Source: Chitinophagales bacterium (GTDB taxonomy: Bacteria; Bacteroidota; Bacteroidia; Chitinophagales; Chitinophagaceae). Taken from it: DNA of 64,000 nucleotides. Below the pieces are notes generated by a model. It searched no databases, had not been told where the DNA came from, and saw nothing but the letters and a program-made list of their open reading frames with translations. A program made the translations under genes and the position numbers. The stretch spans positions 39,362 to 103,361 of the forward strand of contig JACJXR010000009.1 of the NCBI GenBank assembly GCA_020636505.1. Reading direction: 5' to 3'. This document shows, piece after piece, positions 17,738 to 26,576 of this stretch; position 1 is the stretch's first letter; each line of letters opens with the position of its first letter.

Positions 17738-18335
17738 TGTTTACAAATACAAAACGATAGTAAAAGAGTCTACGAGTGACTTTAGGGATAGAGGTAGCAA
17801 GTTCTTTGGTTTTGCATATCCCATAAACGACCTTGATGAAGTAAAAGATATAGTCAAAGACCTGAAGAAAGCCCATCCCAAAGCTGTGCATTATTGTTAC
17901 GGATGTAGAGTGGGTGTTGATGGAACTATGTTCAGAGCTAACGACGATGGAGAACCGTCAGGGTCTGCAGGTAAACCGATACTGGGGCAAATAGACAGTG
18001 CAGGGTTGACCAATGTGTTGGTAGTTGTGGTTAGATATTTCGGTGGTACATTATTGGGAGTGCCGGGATTGATAAACGCATATAAGACTGCTACCGAAGA
18101 AGCTCTGACAAAAGCCGAAGTGGTAGAAAAGCAAATTGAAAAGATCATCACGATTACTTTCGATTATCCTGTAATGAACGATGTGATGCAACTGTTGAAA
18201 CAATCGGAAGCGACCATACACAAACAAGACTTACAACTGTTTTGTGAAATAAAAGCAGGAATACCGTTGAGTGCCGCCGAAGAATACTTTGCCAAACTCT
18301 CCGAACTTAGAGGTGTCAACATAAAAGACAATTGA
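17730..18335 (+). CDS. YigZ / IMPACT family protein
   Basis: A 201-residue protein of the UPF0029 (IMPACT N-terminal) family. The signature around residues 60-85 is visible (GTMFRANDDGEPSGSAG), and the C-terminal part (from about 125) matches the small DUF1949 domain. Bacterial YigZ proteins have no settled activity; a link to translation or to proline peptides has been proposed for relatives. It overlaps the transporter gene and is followed one base later by queG. Confidence 0.9.
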   Translation: MDSVYKYKTIVKESTSDFRDRGSKFFGFAYPINDLDEVKDIVKDLKKAHPKAVHYCYGCRVGVDGTMFRANDDGEPSGSAGKPILGQIDSAGLTNVLVVVVRYFGGTLLGVPGLINAYKTATEEALTKAEVVEKQIEKIITITFDYPVMNDVMQLLKQSEATIHKQDLQLFCEIKAGIPLSAAEEYFAKLSELRGVNIKDN

Positions 18336-18336
18336 A

Positions 18337-19269
18337 TTGAGCCAAGCCGAATTGCATACACGATCGATCAAAGAACAGGCTGCGAAGCTTGGCTTTATGA
18401 GTTGTGGCATTGCCAAGGCCGAAAGGCTTGATGATGATGCTGTGCGATTGGAACAGTGGCTCAATAAAGGTTATAATGGCAAGATGGAGTACATGGAGCG
18501 CAACTTCGACAAGCGAGTGGATCCGCGAGAGTTGGTGCCGGGTGCAAAGTCTGTCATAACGCTTTTGTTCAACTATTATCCAAGTGAGGAGCAACAACCG
18601 GATGCACCCAAAATAGCCAAATATGCTTGGGGTAAGGATTATCACTACGTGATAAAAGACAAGCTGAAAGCCTTGTTGCAATATATCAACCAAGAGATAG
18701 GCGAAGTGCAAGGACGAGGTTTCGTAGACAGTGCTCCTGTATTGGAAAAATCATGGGCCGTTCGTTCCGGTCTTGGATGGGTAGGTAAGAATGCGAATTT
18801 GCTTACCAAAAATGCGGGCTCTTTTTTCTTTGTTGCTACCCTTATCTGTGATTTGGAGTTGATACCTTCAGAACCTTTCAGTACAGACCATTGCGGCACA
18901 TGCACCAAATGCATAGATGCTTGCCCGACAGATGCCATTGTGAGTCCTACTGTTGTGAATGGCAGCAAATGTATTTCATACTTCACCATCGAGTTAAAAG
19001 ACGCATTGATACCTAGTGAATATCATGATAAACTGAATGGTTGGATGTTCGGTTGTGATATATGCCAAGATGTTTGTCCTTGGAACCGTTTCTCAAAACC
19101 ACATAACGAACCTGAATTCACTCCGGTACATGAAGTATTGAACCTCGGTTTACAGGAATGGGAACAAATGACGGAAGATACTTTCTCAAAACTGTTTGGC
19201 AAGTCTGCACTCAAGCGAACCAAACTGCAAGGTGTGCAGCGTAATATTTCCGCTTTAAAGATGCTGTAA
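18337..19269 (+). CDS. queG: epoxyqueuosine reductase
   Basis: A 310-residue cobalamin- and iron-sulfur-dependent enzyme that makes queuosine in tRNA from epoxyqueuosine. Two 4Fe-4S motifs are visible: C186, C189, C192, C196 (CGTCTKCIDACP), and C240, C243, C247 (CDICQDVCP) with C212. The likely proton-donor Asp is in VDSAPVLEK (D131). The start is TTG at 18337, one base after the YigZ stop. The product lacks the C-terminal HEAT-like extension of some QueG proteins and is of the shorter type. Confidence 0.94.
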   Translation: MSQAELHTRSIKEQAAKLGFMSCGIAKAERLDDDAVRLEQWLNKGYNGKMEYMERNFDKRVDPRELVPGAKSVITLLFNYYPSEEQQPDAPKIAKYAWGKDYHYVIKDKLKALLQYINQEIGEVQGRGFVDSAPVLEKSWAVRSGLGWVGKNANLLTKNAGSFFFVATLICDLELIPSEPFSTDHCGTCTKCIDACPTDAIVSPTVVNGSKCISYFTIELKDALIPSEYHDKLNGWMFGCDICQDVCPWNRFSKPHNEPEFTPVHEVLNLGLQEWEQMTEDTFSKLFGKSALKRTKLQGVQRNISALKML

Positions 19270-19271
19270 AC

Positions 19272-19937
19272 TTATTGCTCCTTGCCACCAAGCATAGGTA
19301 CGAAAGAGAAGTCGCCTAATTCTTCTTCGTGGATATTGCCATCCTTATCTTTTGTGATGCGTAACATTTTCTGTGCACCATCACTACCGACAGGTATCAT
19401 CATTATGCCGCCCGGCTTCAGTTGTTCAATCAACTTCTCAGGAACATAAGGTGCAGCTGCTGTGACTATCACTTTGTCGAAGGGTGCGTATGTTTTCAAA
19501 CCTTGATATCCATCTCCGTAGAATCGTTTGATGGATGGGTAGTTTTTGAGAAAGAAGAATTTACCGATATAGTCGTACAGTTCTTTTTGTCTTTCGATGC
19601 TGTAAACCGTAGCTCCCATCTCCGCCAATACACAAGCTTGGTATGCGCTGCCTGTGCCAATTTCCAGCACTTTGTCGAACTTCTTAATTTCCAACAACTC
19701 GGTCATGTACGCAACGGTATACGGTTGCGAAATGGTTTGTCCCGCAGCTATCGGGAAAGCTCTGTCCTCATAAGCCTTACGTTCAAAAGCAGGGTCTAAA
19801 AAGAAATGACGCGGAATGGCATTGATGGCGTCCAATACACGCGCATCTTTTATGCCTTTCTTTTTCAGTGTGTCTATCAGATTTTTCCTCAGCCCTTTGT
19901 GCAGGTACGTATCTTCTTTGGGTTTGCTGTGAAGCAT
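19272..19937 (-). CDS. pcm: protein-L-isoaspartate O-methyltransferase
   Basis: A 221-residue SAM-dependent repair methyltransferase that acts on isoaspartyl residues in damaged proteins. SAM motif LEIGTGSAYQACVLAEMGA and the preceding GQTISQPYTVAYM segment are family signatures. The ATG at 19937 is chosen because the longer frame runs into the stop region of the upstream DUF5683 gene and lacks conserved residues. Convergent with queG, 2 bases apart. Confidence 0.93.
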   Translation of the reverse strand: MLHSKPKEDTYLHKGLRKNLIDTLKKKGIKDARVLDAINAIPRHFFLDPAFERKAYEDRAFPIAAGQTISQPYTVAYMTELLEIKKFDKVLEIGTGSAYQACVLAEMGATVYSIERQKELYDYIGKFFFLKNYPSIKRFYGDGYQGLKTYAPFDKVIVTAAAPYVPEKLIEQLKPGGIMMIPVGSDGAQKMLRITKDKDGNIHEEELGDFSFVPMLGGKEQ

Positions 19938-19992
19938 GATGTAAAAATAGGGTAGGGAAACTTGATATGAAATGGTTGTGGTTAAATATTCT

Positions 19993-20643
19993 TTACTTGA
20001 AATTGAATACCAAGCCCACACCCGCGTAATTATCTTGCAATACAGGCTGCATGCGCATGGAAATATCAGGAGATATATCGAAGTTCTTCAAGTGTGCGGA
20101 TGCTACAGCATCCAATATTTGTGCGGCATAACCGACAGCGGTCAGCAGTACGATGACATCCAAGTCTTTTCTGTAAGAGTCTTGCAGTCGTTTGATGTCT
20201 GCAACAGTATATAACGGGAATTGGTCGTTTTCTGTGGTGGCGTCCAGCCTGCTGATGTATGCTTTCTTATATAGGGTGTATTTGTCGTAGTTGTATTTGA
20301 TAAAGTATCCGGCAGTACCAAGTATGGCATATACCAGAGGGAGTTTCCAGTATTGTCTGTTATAGAATTGCCCGGAGCCCGGTAGTATGGATGCATACAT
20401 GCCCGCCTTCTTCGGGTTGGGGACAAATACCTTCTTCAACTTCACCATAGAGGTATCTGCAACATCTTGCTCCACAGGAGCAGCATCGGCTTTGAAGAAT
20501 GCGTTGTTTTGACTCAACGTTCTGATGCTGTCGGTCATAGCACTTGTGCTGTCTTCCTGAGCAAATGTGTCCTGCGCGAATGCAAAACACAGCATTAATG
20601 TCAATATGAACGTTAAACCTCTCAAAGTCTTATTGTTGCGCAA
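19993..20643 (-). CDS. DUF5683 family membrane/secreted protein
   Basis: A 216-residue protein with an N-terminal signal-like segment (TFILTLMLCFAFAQ) and a DUF5683 core, with PGSGQFYNRQYWKLPLVYA followed by a hydrophobic stretch and the ISRLDATTEND region. DUF5683 proteins are widespread in Bacteroidota; the function is unknown. The frame opens at TTG 20643, but a minus-7 box (TAAATTTG, 20641-20648) overlaps that codon, so translation may really start at TTG 20625 (MRGLTFIL...). Downstream pcm is 55 bases away. Confidence 0.8.
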   Translation of the reverse strand: MRNNKTLRGLTFILTLMLCFAFAQDTFAQEDSTSAMTDSIRTLSQNNAFFKADAAPVEQDVADTSMVKLKKVFVPNPKKAGMYASILPGSGQFYNRQYWKLPLVYAILGTAGYFIKYNYDKYTLYKKAYISRLDATTENDQFPLYTVADIKRLQDSYRKDLDVIVLLTAVGYAAQILDAVASAHLKNFDISPDISMRMQPVLQDNYAGVGLVFNFK

Positions 20644-20669
20644 ATTTATTCAAATGATGCATAAAAAAA

Positions 20670-20688
20670 CAGCCTCATTTAGAGGCTG
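20670..20688 (-). terminator. terminator of the tail-specific protease gene
   Basis: A 7-bp stem (20670-20676 with 20682-20688, loop ATTTA) is followed on the minus strand by T7. It separates the protease gene from the DUF5683 gene. Confidence 0.8.
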
Positions 20689-20711
20689 ATGATTTTTTAG
20701 TGTGAATATTC

Positions 20712-22871
20712 TTATTTCGACCTCATGCCGATCTTCACTTTCGAGCCCATCTTGTTCATGTCCTCAATGATATTTACCGTCTCGGCAAGGTATGCGTCTT
20801 TGGACAGATTTTTTATCCATTCTTCATTCCTCTTAATGGTGGTGCTGTCCATATTTATCTTGGCAATATCCTCTTTAGGATTAGCGATGGTCAGTTTATC
20901 AGCCTTTTCGCTCAATTCTTTCAATCTGTCCGCAGTAGCGTTCAATTCAGCCATTTCTTCTTTGTAAACCACTTCATTCAACGATGTGGTTTTATCGTCT
21001 TCTTGCTTCTTGATGCGGTCTGCATTGTCTTTTATCAGCTTGAATGTTTCGTTGTCGTTGATACGTGCATAGCTTTTCTCCGCCAATTTGCGTGTATCCA
21101 CAGCTTTTGAAACCATTTTGTAGTTAGCTGCAGGAATTTCATCCCAAGGTAGGGCAGACTTGTCTTTACGCTCACCCATATCCAAATGTTCGTATTGGTC
21201 AGGGAAGATGATGTCCGGTGTAACACCTCTCAACTGAGTGGAACCTCCGTTTATTCTATAAAACTTCTGTATGGTCAGTTTCAAAGCGCCTATCCCTTCA
21301 TCGTCTCCCTCTTTGTTCAGTTTCATGAACTTCGAAAACTCATCGAGTGATACGATCTTCTGGACGGTTCCTTTGCCGAATGTGGTAGAGCCTACTATCA
21401 CCGCACGCTTGTAGTCTTGCAATGCAGCAGCCATTATCTCTGATGCTGATGCACTACCGTGGTTGATCATTATAGCCAAAGGACCATCATAAAGAGTGCC
21501 TTCTTGTCTGTCTTCAAGAGTTACAGGTTCGGAGTGGCTGCTTTTCACCTGAACGATAGGGCCTTCGTCAACAAATAAACCGGCCATGTTGATAACATCG
21601 TTCAACGAACCACCGCCATTGTAGCGTAGGTCTAGGATGATACCCGATACATTGGCATTCTTCAATTTCATTACCTCAATGGCCACATCTTCTGAACATC
21701 TGCGTCCATTTGCATTCTGGAAGTTGGCATAGAAGTCAGGCAGGTAGATATAACCCACCGGTCCTGCTTCGGATTCAATGATAGCAGACTTGGCAAATGC
21801 TTCCTCTATTTGTACCTCACCACGTATGATGGGTATTACTTTTTCGGCGCCGTTCACTTTTTTAACGGTCAGTCTTACCTCAGTACCCTTGGCACCGCGG
21901 ATTATCTTAACCGCTTCGTCTATATCGTAATCTGTAACATCCACAGGTTCTTGTTCACCCTGTGCGACTTTTATTATTTGGTCGCCTGACTCCAATTCAC
22001 CTTGTTTCCAACAAGGGCTACCTGCTATTATTTCAACTATGGTAATTCGTCCTTCTTTTTCTTGGAGTCTTGCTCCTATACCGAAGAATGTACCTGACAT
22101 GGCTTCGTCGAATTTCTTCTTATCCTCAGGAGGGAAATAATCCGTATGTGGGTCTTGAGTATTGGTAATGCAATTCACATACATGGTGAATCTGTCTTCC
22201 GCATCCAATTTGTGAACACGCTTGTAGAAGAAGTCCATGCTTTTTTCAAGACCTTCTCTCGCTTCTTTCTCCAGCTCTGCTTCTGTTTTCGTTTCTTTCA
22301 GCGTGGTGTCGTTATCGTCTATTCTTTGCTGTTGAGTCTTCTTAAGACTCACATAGCTGCTGAGTGCGCGAGACTTAAGATACTTGCGCCAACGGTCTTT
22401 ACGCTCTGCGGCATCTTTTGGGAAGCTCAGTGTTTCGTCACCCACAGTATACTCTTCATTCAACGTATAGTCGAAAGGCTTGGCCAATATCTCTTTGTAA
22501 TACTTTTCTGTCTCCTCGGAGCCTTTGTCGTAGAGCTCAGTGAACTTATCATAGAATGCAGTGGAACCTTCTTTTATCTCATCGTCTATTTTGAACTCGT
22601 ATTCGGATAGAATATCAATATCGGCTTGAGTAAGTATACGCCTATCGTAGTCCATCCTGTTGATGAAACGGTTATATACTTGAGCAGAAAAAGAGTCGTT
22701 CAGCTCGCGTGGAGAAAAATGTCCTTGCTCCAAAGCCTTTGTGACGGTCTCAATTATTTTCTGCTTCTGTGTTTGATTGATGTTGTTGCTATACCTGAAA
22801 GAAAAAAACGCAGCCAAGGCAGCGACAATCAATAATGGTATTAAAATCTTGTTCCTCATGAATCTCAACAT
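20712..22871 (-). CDS. carboxy-terminal processing (tail-specific) protease, S41 family
   Basis: A 719-residue Prc-type protease. It has an N-terminal membrane anchor or signal (residues 7-24), a helical N-terminal region, a PDZ domain (about 255-340, with FGIGARL and GSPCWKQGEL), and the catalytic Ser/Lys dyad at S475 (GSASASEIMAAA) and K500 (TTFGKGTVQ). A C-terminal helical domain follows (about 580-719). Such enzymes degrade or trim periplasmic proteins and control cell-wall hydrolases. ATG 22859 (second Met) is an alternative start. A minus-7 box is upstream. Confidence 0.93.
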   Translation of the reverse strand: MLRFMRNKILIPLLIVAALAAFFSFRYSNNINQTQKQKIIETVTKALEQGHFSPRELNDSFSAQVYNRFINRMDYDRRILTQADIDILSEYEFKIDDEIKEGSTAFYDKFTELYDKGSEETEKYYKEILAKPFDYTLNEEYTVGDETLSFPKDAAERKDRWRKYLKSRALSSYVSLKKTQQQRIDDNDTTLKETKTEAELEKEAREGLEKSMDFFYKRVHKLDAEDRFTMYVNCITNTQDPHTDYFPPEDKKKFDEAMSGTFFGIGARLQEKEGRITIVEIIAGSPCWKQGELESGDQIIKVAQGEQEPVDVTDYDIDEAVKIIRGAKGTEVRLTVKKVNGAEKVIPIIRGEVQIEEAFAKSAIIESEAGPVGYIYLPDFYANFQNANGRRCSEDVAIEVMKLKNANVSGIILDLRYNGGGSLNDVINMAGLFVDEGPIVQVKSSHSEPVTLEDRQEGTLYDGPLAIMINHGSASASEIMAAALQDYKRAVIVGSTTFGKGTVQKIVSLDEFSKFMKLNKEGDDEGIGALKLTIQKFYRINGGSTQLRGVTPDIIFPDQYEHLDMGERKDKSALPWDEIPAANYKMVSKAVDTRKLAEKSYARINDNETFKLIKDNADRIKKQEDDKTTSLNEVVYKEEMAELNATADRLKELSEKADKLTIANPKEDIAKINMDSTTIKRNEEWIKNLSKDAYLAETVNIIEDMNKMGSKVKIGMRSK

Positions 22872-22898
22872 AATCTTATGACTTATTTGCTATACAAA

Positions 22899-22906
22899 CA
22901 AATGTA
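22899..22906 (-). promoter_or_regulatory. minus-7 promoter box (TACATTTG)
   Basis: On the minus strand an exact TAnnTTTG match 27 bases before the protease ATG. No good minus-33 element seen. Confidence 0.4.
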
Positions 22907-23006
22907 ACCCTTTTGCTGTTAATAAAACGCTAATCAGCAGCACATTACAGGGGATGCTTCGGGGGATATTCAAAGCGTGGAATATCGTAACTTGCACCCT
23001 GAAATC

Positions 23007-23732
23007 ATGCAAAAGGTCAATTATCACAATATAGGGCAAATAGAGTATGGTGCGGCTTTCAAGTTGCAAGAGGAGTATATGCAAAAGGGGCTCAAAGTAA
23101 AGGCCGCCCGTTTTGGCAAACCCGAGGAGGAATTTCCTGCCGACGATATAGAGCATTATCTATTTGTTTGTGAACATCCGCATGTATACACATTGGGTAA
23201 GAGCGGGCATATGGAGAACCTGCTTGTGAACGATGCTCGATTGAAAGAGTTGGGTGTCAGTTTTTACAACACCAACAGGGGAGGAGACATTACGTATCAC
23301 GGGCCCGGACAATTGGTGGGATACCCTGTATTGGATCTCGAACAATACTTCACCGATCTTGGCAAGTACATGCGTAGCCTTGAAGAAGCCGTCATCAAAA
23401 CCGTTGCTCATTATGGCATAGAAGCAGGACGACTGGAAGGTGCCACCGGAGTATGGCTTGACCCCGACAACCCTCAACGCGCAAGGAAGATATGTGCAAT
23501 GGGTGTGAAGTGTAGCCGTTGGATGACGATGCACGGACTCGCACTGAATGTAAATACCGACTTAAGTTTCTTCGGGCATATAGTGCCTTGCGGCATTTCC
23601 GACAAAGCGGTTACCTCCATCAAGCAGGAGCTTGGCCATGAAGTTGATATGGACGAAGTGACCGAAGTCTTCGTAAAGGCTTTCGCGGAGGTGTTTGAAT
23701 CCGAGATAGTTGAATTGGAGCTACAAGGTTAG
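23007..23732 (+). CDS. lipB: lipoyl(octanoyl) transferase
   Basis: A 241-residue LipB that moves octanoyl from acyl carrier protein to lipoyl domains, the first step in making the cofactor of pyruvate dehydrogenase. The family motif RGGDITYHGPGQLVGYPVLDL is present, with the Lys in MGVKCSRWMTMHGLALN and the catalytic Cys in VPCGISDKAVTS. ATG 23007 (MQKVNYHN) is chosen; an in-frame GTG at 22977 would add ten residues. The end overlaps the convergent secreted-protein gene by 4 bases. Fits with lpd and pdhA elsewhere in the window. Confidence 0.93.
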   Translation: MQKVNYHNIGQIEYGAAFKLQEEYMQKGLKVKAARFGKPEEEFPADDIEHYLFVCEHPHVYTLGKSGHMENLLVNDARLKELGVSFYNTNRGGDITYHGPGQLVGYPVLDLEQYFTDLGKYMRSLEEAVIKTVAHYGIEAGRLEGATGVWLDPDNPQRARKICAMGVKCSRWMTMHGLALNVNTDLSFFGHIVPCGISDKAVTSIKQELGHEVDMDEVTEVFVKAFAEVFESEIVELELQG

Positions 23733-24625
23733 TAGATGGTTATATAACCTTCTTCCATTTTATCGGTTCCCTCGAACAGAATGAATTTGTAGATGCCCTT
23801 CTTGCCGAAGTTGCGCTTGTCTATTATCACTTGCTTTTGCCTGATACGTGGTACATCAAGAATAGGTGTTCTTTCATTTCCTTTTTCGTAGAAGCGTATG
23901 GCGTATGTGGAGCGCGTATTCTGAGGGAGCTCAAGTGTCACATGTCCGGTAAACGGGTTGGTGAATACATATTGAGACTTCATGTATCCTATCTGATTGC
24001 TGTTCTGGTCCATTGGGATGTCCAGCTTGATGGTAGGCTTCGGTTGTGAAGGAGTGGTAGAGCTGACGGTTGCATTTGTGCTGCGTACAGGTGTTCTTGC
24101 AGTGTTTACTCGTGTATTGTCCGCATTGGCTCTATTGCCTGTATAAACAGGCGTAGCATCTGTTTTGGGGTCAAAAGTCGATGCAACTACATCGTTTGAC
24201 TCTATTTTGATGGTGGAGGCATAACGCTGCAGAGAATCGTTTGGAGGAATAACTCCTTTTTCCAATAGTGATGCACTGTCGTTATATATCTTAATACGGT
24301 TGCTGTACCATGTAAGGTCGGAGCTGAACGCGATATTCAATCGATACCAATTGTCTCCGGGGTTGGGATGCCCGTCAATGTAGGCTTGTACACCTTGTTT
24401 CAAGTCTTTTACATAGCCGATGGTAACAAAGTTCACCACACTATCGGATGAACGCTGAACCGCAATGGATTTCAATCCACTGTATTGGCAAGACCAACTT
24501 AAAACGTTGATACCCTTATTAGTGGCACCTACAATGTCCGGCAAGGCCGGTTGTGCGAACGAAGGTGTGCCGATAACAAGAAAAAATATAAAAAGTGTAA
24601 ATCTGTACACGATTTTCCCAATCAT
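23729..24625 (-). CDS. secreted hypothetical protein
   Basis: A 298-residue protein with a signal peptide (about residues 1-24, ending SFAQ). The N-terminal part (30-105, with VLSWSCQYSG and NWYRLNIAFS) looks like a beta-sandwich resembling a fibronectin III domain. A low-complexity Thr/Asn/Pro stretch (about 155-195) precedes a C-terminal beta-rich domain (210-298). No known catalytic motif. A minus-7 box stands just before the ATG. Confidence 0.7.
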   Translation of the reverse strand: MIGKIVYRFTLFIFFLVIGTPSFAQPALPDIVGATNKGINVLSWSCQYSGLKSIAVQRSSDSVVNFVTIGYVKDLKQGVQAYIDGHPNPGDNWYRLNIAFSSDLTWYSNRIKIYNDSASLLEKGVIPPNDSLQRYASTIKIESNDVVASTFDPKTDATPVYTGNRANADNTRVNTARTPVRSTNATVSSTTPSQPKPTIKLDIPMDQNSNQIGYMKSQYVFTNPFTGHVTLELPQNTRSTYAIRFYEKGNERTPILDVPRIRQKQVIIDKRNFGKKGIYKFILFEGTDKMEEGYITIY

Positions 24626-24629
24626 CCGC

Positions 24630-24637
24630 CAAACCTA
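24630..24637 (-). promoter_or_regulatory. minus-7 promoter box (TAGGTTTG)
   Basis: On the minus strand an exact TAnnTTTG match that ends 4 bases before the ATG at 24625. If used, the mRNA would be leaderless or nearly so. Confidence 0.35.
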
Positions 24638-24771
24638 ATGCAAATTTTATTTTGACAGAAAAATATTGTTATACATTTTCAATTCAATAACAAATAGCCA
24701 AAGGATGACACTCGCCATTTGTACTTGACACATTTTATCTTTAGTTTGGCTGTTTATATCATATACTACTT

Positions 24772-26418
24772 ATGGGGCTATTTAAAACCAAACCGCTGAG
24801 CGTATTGTTTGCCGAAGCGGAAGACTCAGATAAAAGTTTAAAAAAGACATTATCCGCCACATCGTTGGTGGCATTGGGTATAGGAGCCATCATTGGTGCA
24901 GGGCTATTCTCCATTACGGGTATAGCCGCAGCCAGCCATGCAGGCCCGGGTATCACCATCTCTTTCATCATTGCAGCCGTAGGTTGTGCGTTTGCAGGTC
25001 TGTGTTACGCGGAGTTTGCATCCATGATACCCATAGCGGGTAGCGCGTATACCTATTCATATGCCACAATGGGTGAATTCATCGCATGGATCATCGGTTG
25101 GGACCTTGTTTTGGAATATGCCGTAGGTGCGGCAACGGTTTCCATCAGCTGGTCCAAGTACTTGGTGAAGTTTTTAGGGTATTACGATATCAATTTAGGA
25201 GAACAATTCACCCATTCGCCGGTTGAGGGAGGTATTATGAATATACCTGCTGTAATAATCGTGATGCTGATGTCATCATTGTTGATGCGCGGTACACGTG
25301 AATCTGCCGTTGTGAATGGTGTTATCGTTGCATTGAAAGTTTCCGTTGTATTGGTGTTTATCGCATTGGGATGGCAATATATCCGTCCTGAGAACTTCGA
25401 TCCATATGTGCCTACCAATACAGGTACATTCGGTGAATTTGGTTTCAGTGGTGTGATAAGGGCTGCTGCCATCGTATTCTTTGCATATATCGGCTTCGAT
25501 GCGGTATCCACTGCGGCACAAGAGGCCAAGAATCCGAAACGGGATATGCCGATAGGGATATTGGTGTCTCTGGCGATATGTACCATACTATATATACTCT
25601 TCGCACACGTAATGACGGGTGTGGCCAACTATCAAACCTTTGCGGGTGCTGATGGTATTGCTCCTGTTGCCATAGCGATCGACCAAATGGGTTCTCCAAA
25701 TGCGGCGGGTGTCGTACAGCCGGATTATCCATGGTTGAACCAAGCCATCATATTGGCGATATTGGCGGGTTATGCTTCGGTTATCATGGTGATGTTGATG
25801 GGGCAATCAAGAGTATTTTTCTCAATGAGTCGTGACGGTTTGGTACCGGGCGTATTCTCCAAAGTACACCACAAGTATCGTACTCCCGCACGTAACAACT
25901 TCATGTTCATGCTGTTGGTGAGTGTATTTGCAGCATTTGTACCTGCAGATGTGGTAGGCGAGATGACCAGTATCGGAACATTGTTCGCATTCATATTGGT
26001 AAGCATAGGAGTGATAGTGATGCGTCGCAATCAGCCGGATGCACCAAGAGCATTCAAAACTCCGTTGGTGCCATTGGTACCGATATTGGGTGTGGTTACC
26101 TGTTTGTTCATGATGGTATTCCTACCGTTGGATACATGGATAAGGCTTGTGGCATGGATGATGGTAGGTTTCGACCTTTACTTGTTCTACGGTATGCGCA
26201 ACAGCCATATGAACAAAGAGGGCTTCTCGAACAAGAGCTTCCGTACGGTGGCATATACCGGTTTCGGTTCTACGGTATTGTTGATAATCATTGCAGTATT
26301 GCATCAGAACTCGATAGGTGGACCTGATGGACTGTTCTATTTTGCCGTCGTATTCGGCATATTGCACTTGGTGATATACTCAGTGGGTGCAAGACAGCAG
26401 AACAAGCATGTGAAATAA
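24772..26418 (+). CDS. APC-superfamily amino acid permease
   Basis: A 548-residue integral membrane protein with about 12-14 hydrophobic segments. The APC signature near the first segment (LGIGAIIGAGLFSITGIAAA) and the AFFAYIGFD-like segment of helix 6 (VFFAYIGFDAVSTAAQEAKNP) are clear. It resembles the YfnA/cationic amino-acid transporter group; the exact substrate is unknown. Stands alone with its own terminator downstream. Confidence 0.92.
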   Translation: MGLFKTKPLSVLFAEAEDSDKSLKKTLSATSLVALGIGAIIGAGLFSITGIAAASHAGPGITISFIIAAVGCAFAGLCYAEFASMIPIAGSAYTYSYATMGEFIAWIIGWDLVLEYAVGAATVSISWSKYLVKFLGYYDINLGEQFTHSPVEGGIMNIPAVIIVMLMSSLLMRGTRESAVVNGVIVALKVSVVLVFIALGWQYIRPENFDPYVPTNTGTFGEFGFSGVIRAAAIVFFAYIGFDAVSTAAQEAKNPKRDMPIGILVSLAICTILYILFAHVMTGVANYQTFAGADGIAPVAIAIDQMGSPNAAGVVQPDYPWLNQAIILAILAGYASVIMVMLMGQSRVFFSMSRDGLVPGVFSKVHHKYRTPARNNFMFMLLVSVFAAFVPADVVGEMTSIGTLFAFILVSIGVIVMRRNQPDAPRAFKTPLVPLVPILGVVTCLFMMVFLPLDTWIRLVAWMMVGFDLYLFYGMRNSHMNKEGFSNKSFRTVAYTGFGSTVLLIIIAVLHQNSIGGPDGLFYFAVVFGILHLVIYSVGARQQNKHVK

Positions 26419-26437
26419 GACACAACATATTAAGAGT

Positions 26438-26464
26438 AAGGGCTTTCCGTTATGGGAAGCCCTT
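26438..26464 (+). terminator. terminator of the permease gene
   Basis: An 11-bp stem (26438-26448 with 26454-26464, one wobble, loop GTTAT) followed by TCTTTATT. Confidence 0.85.
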
Positions 26465-26520
26465 CTTTATTGTAAGTATATATCAGGCTATAAGTACTAT
26501 AATCTATGCGATAAATTGGC

Positions 26521-26528
26521 TACTTTTG
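26521..26528 (+). promoter_or_regulatory. minus-7 promoter box of lpd (TACTTTTG)
   Basis: Exact TAnnTTTG match 48 bases before the ATG of the dihydrolipoamide dehydrogenase gene. No minus-33 element at the expected spacing. Confidence 0.4.
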
Positions 26529-26576
26529 TGCCTCTGTTTTGAACAAATCATTTATTAATAAAAATATTTCCTGTAT

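Noticed and set aside
19938..20021. Longer N-terminus of the isoaspartate methyltransferase
   Set aside because: It adds residues not found in the family and enters the coding end of the upstream DUF5683 gene.
24652..24675. TTGACA and TATACA resembling a sigma-70 promoter before the permease
   Set aside because: The spacing is only 12 bases, and Bacteroidota promoters do not normally use these boxes.
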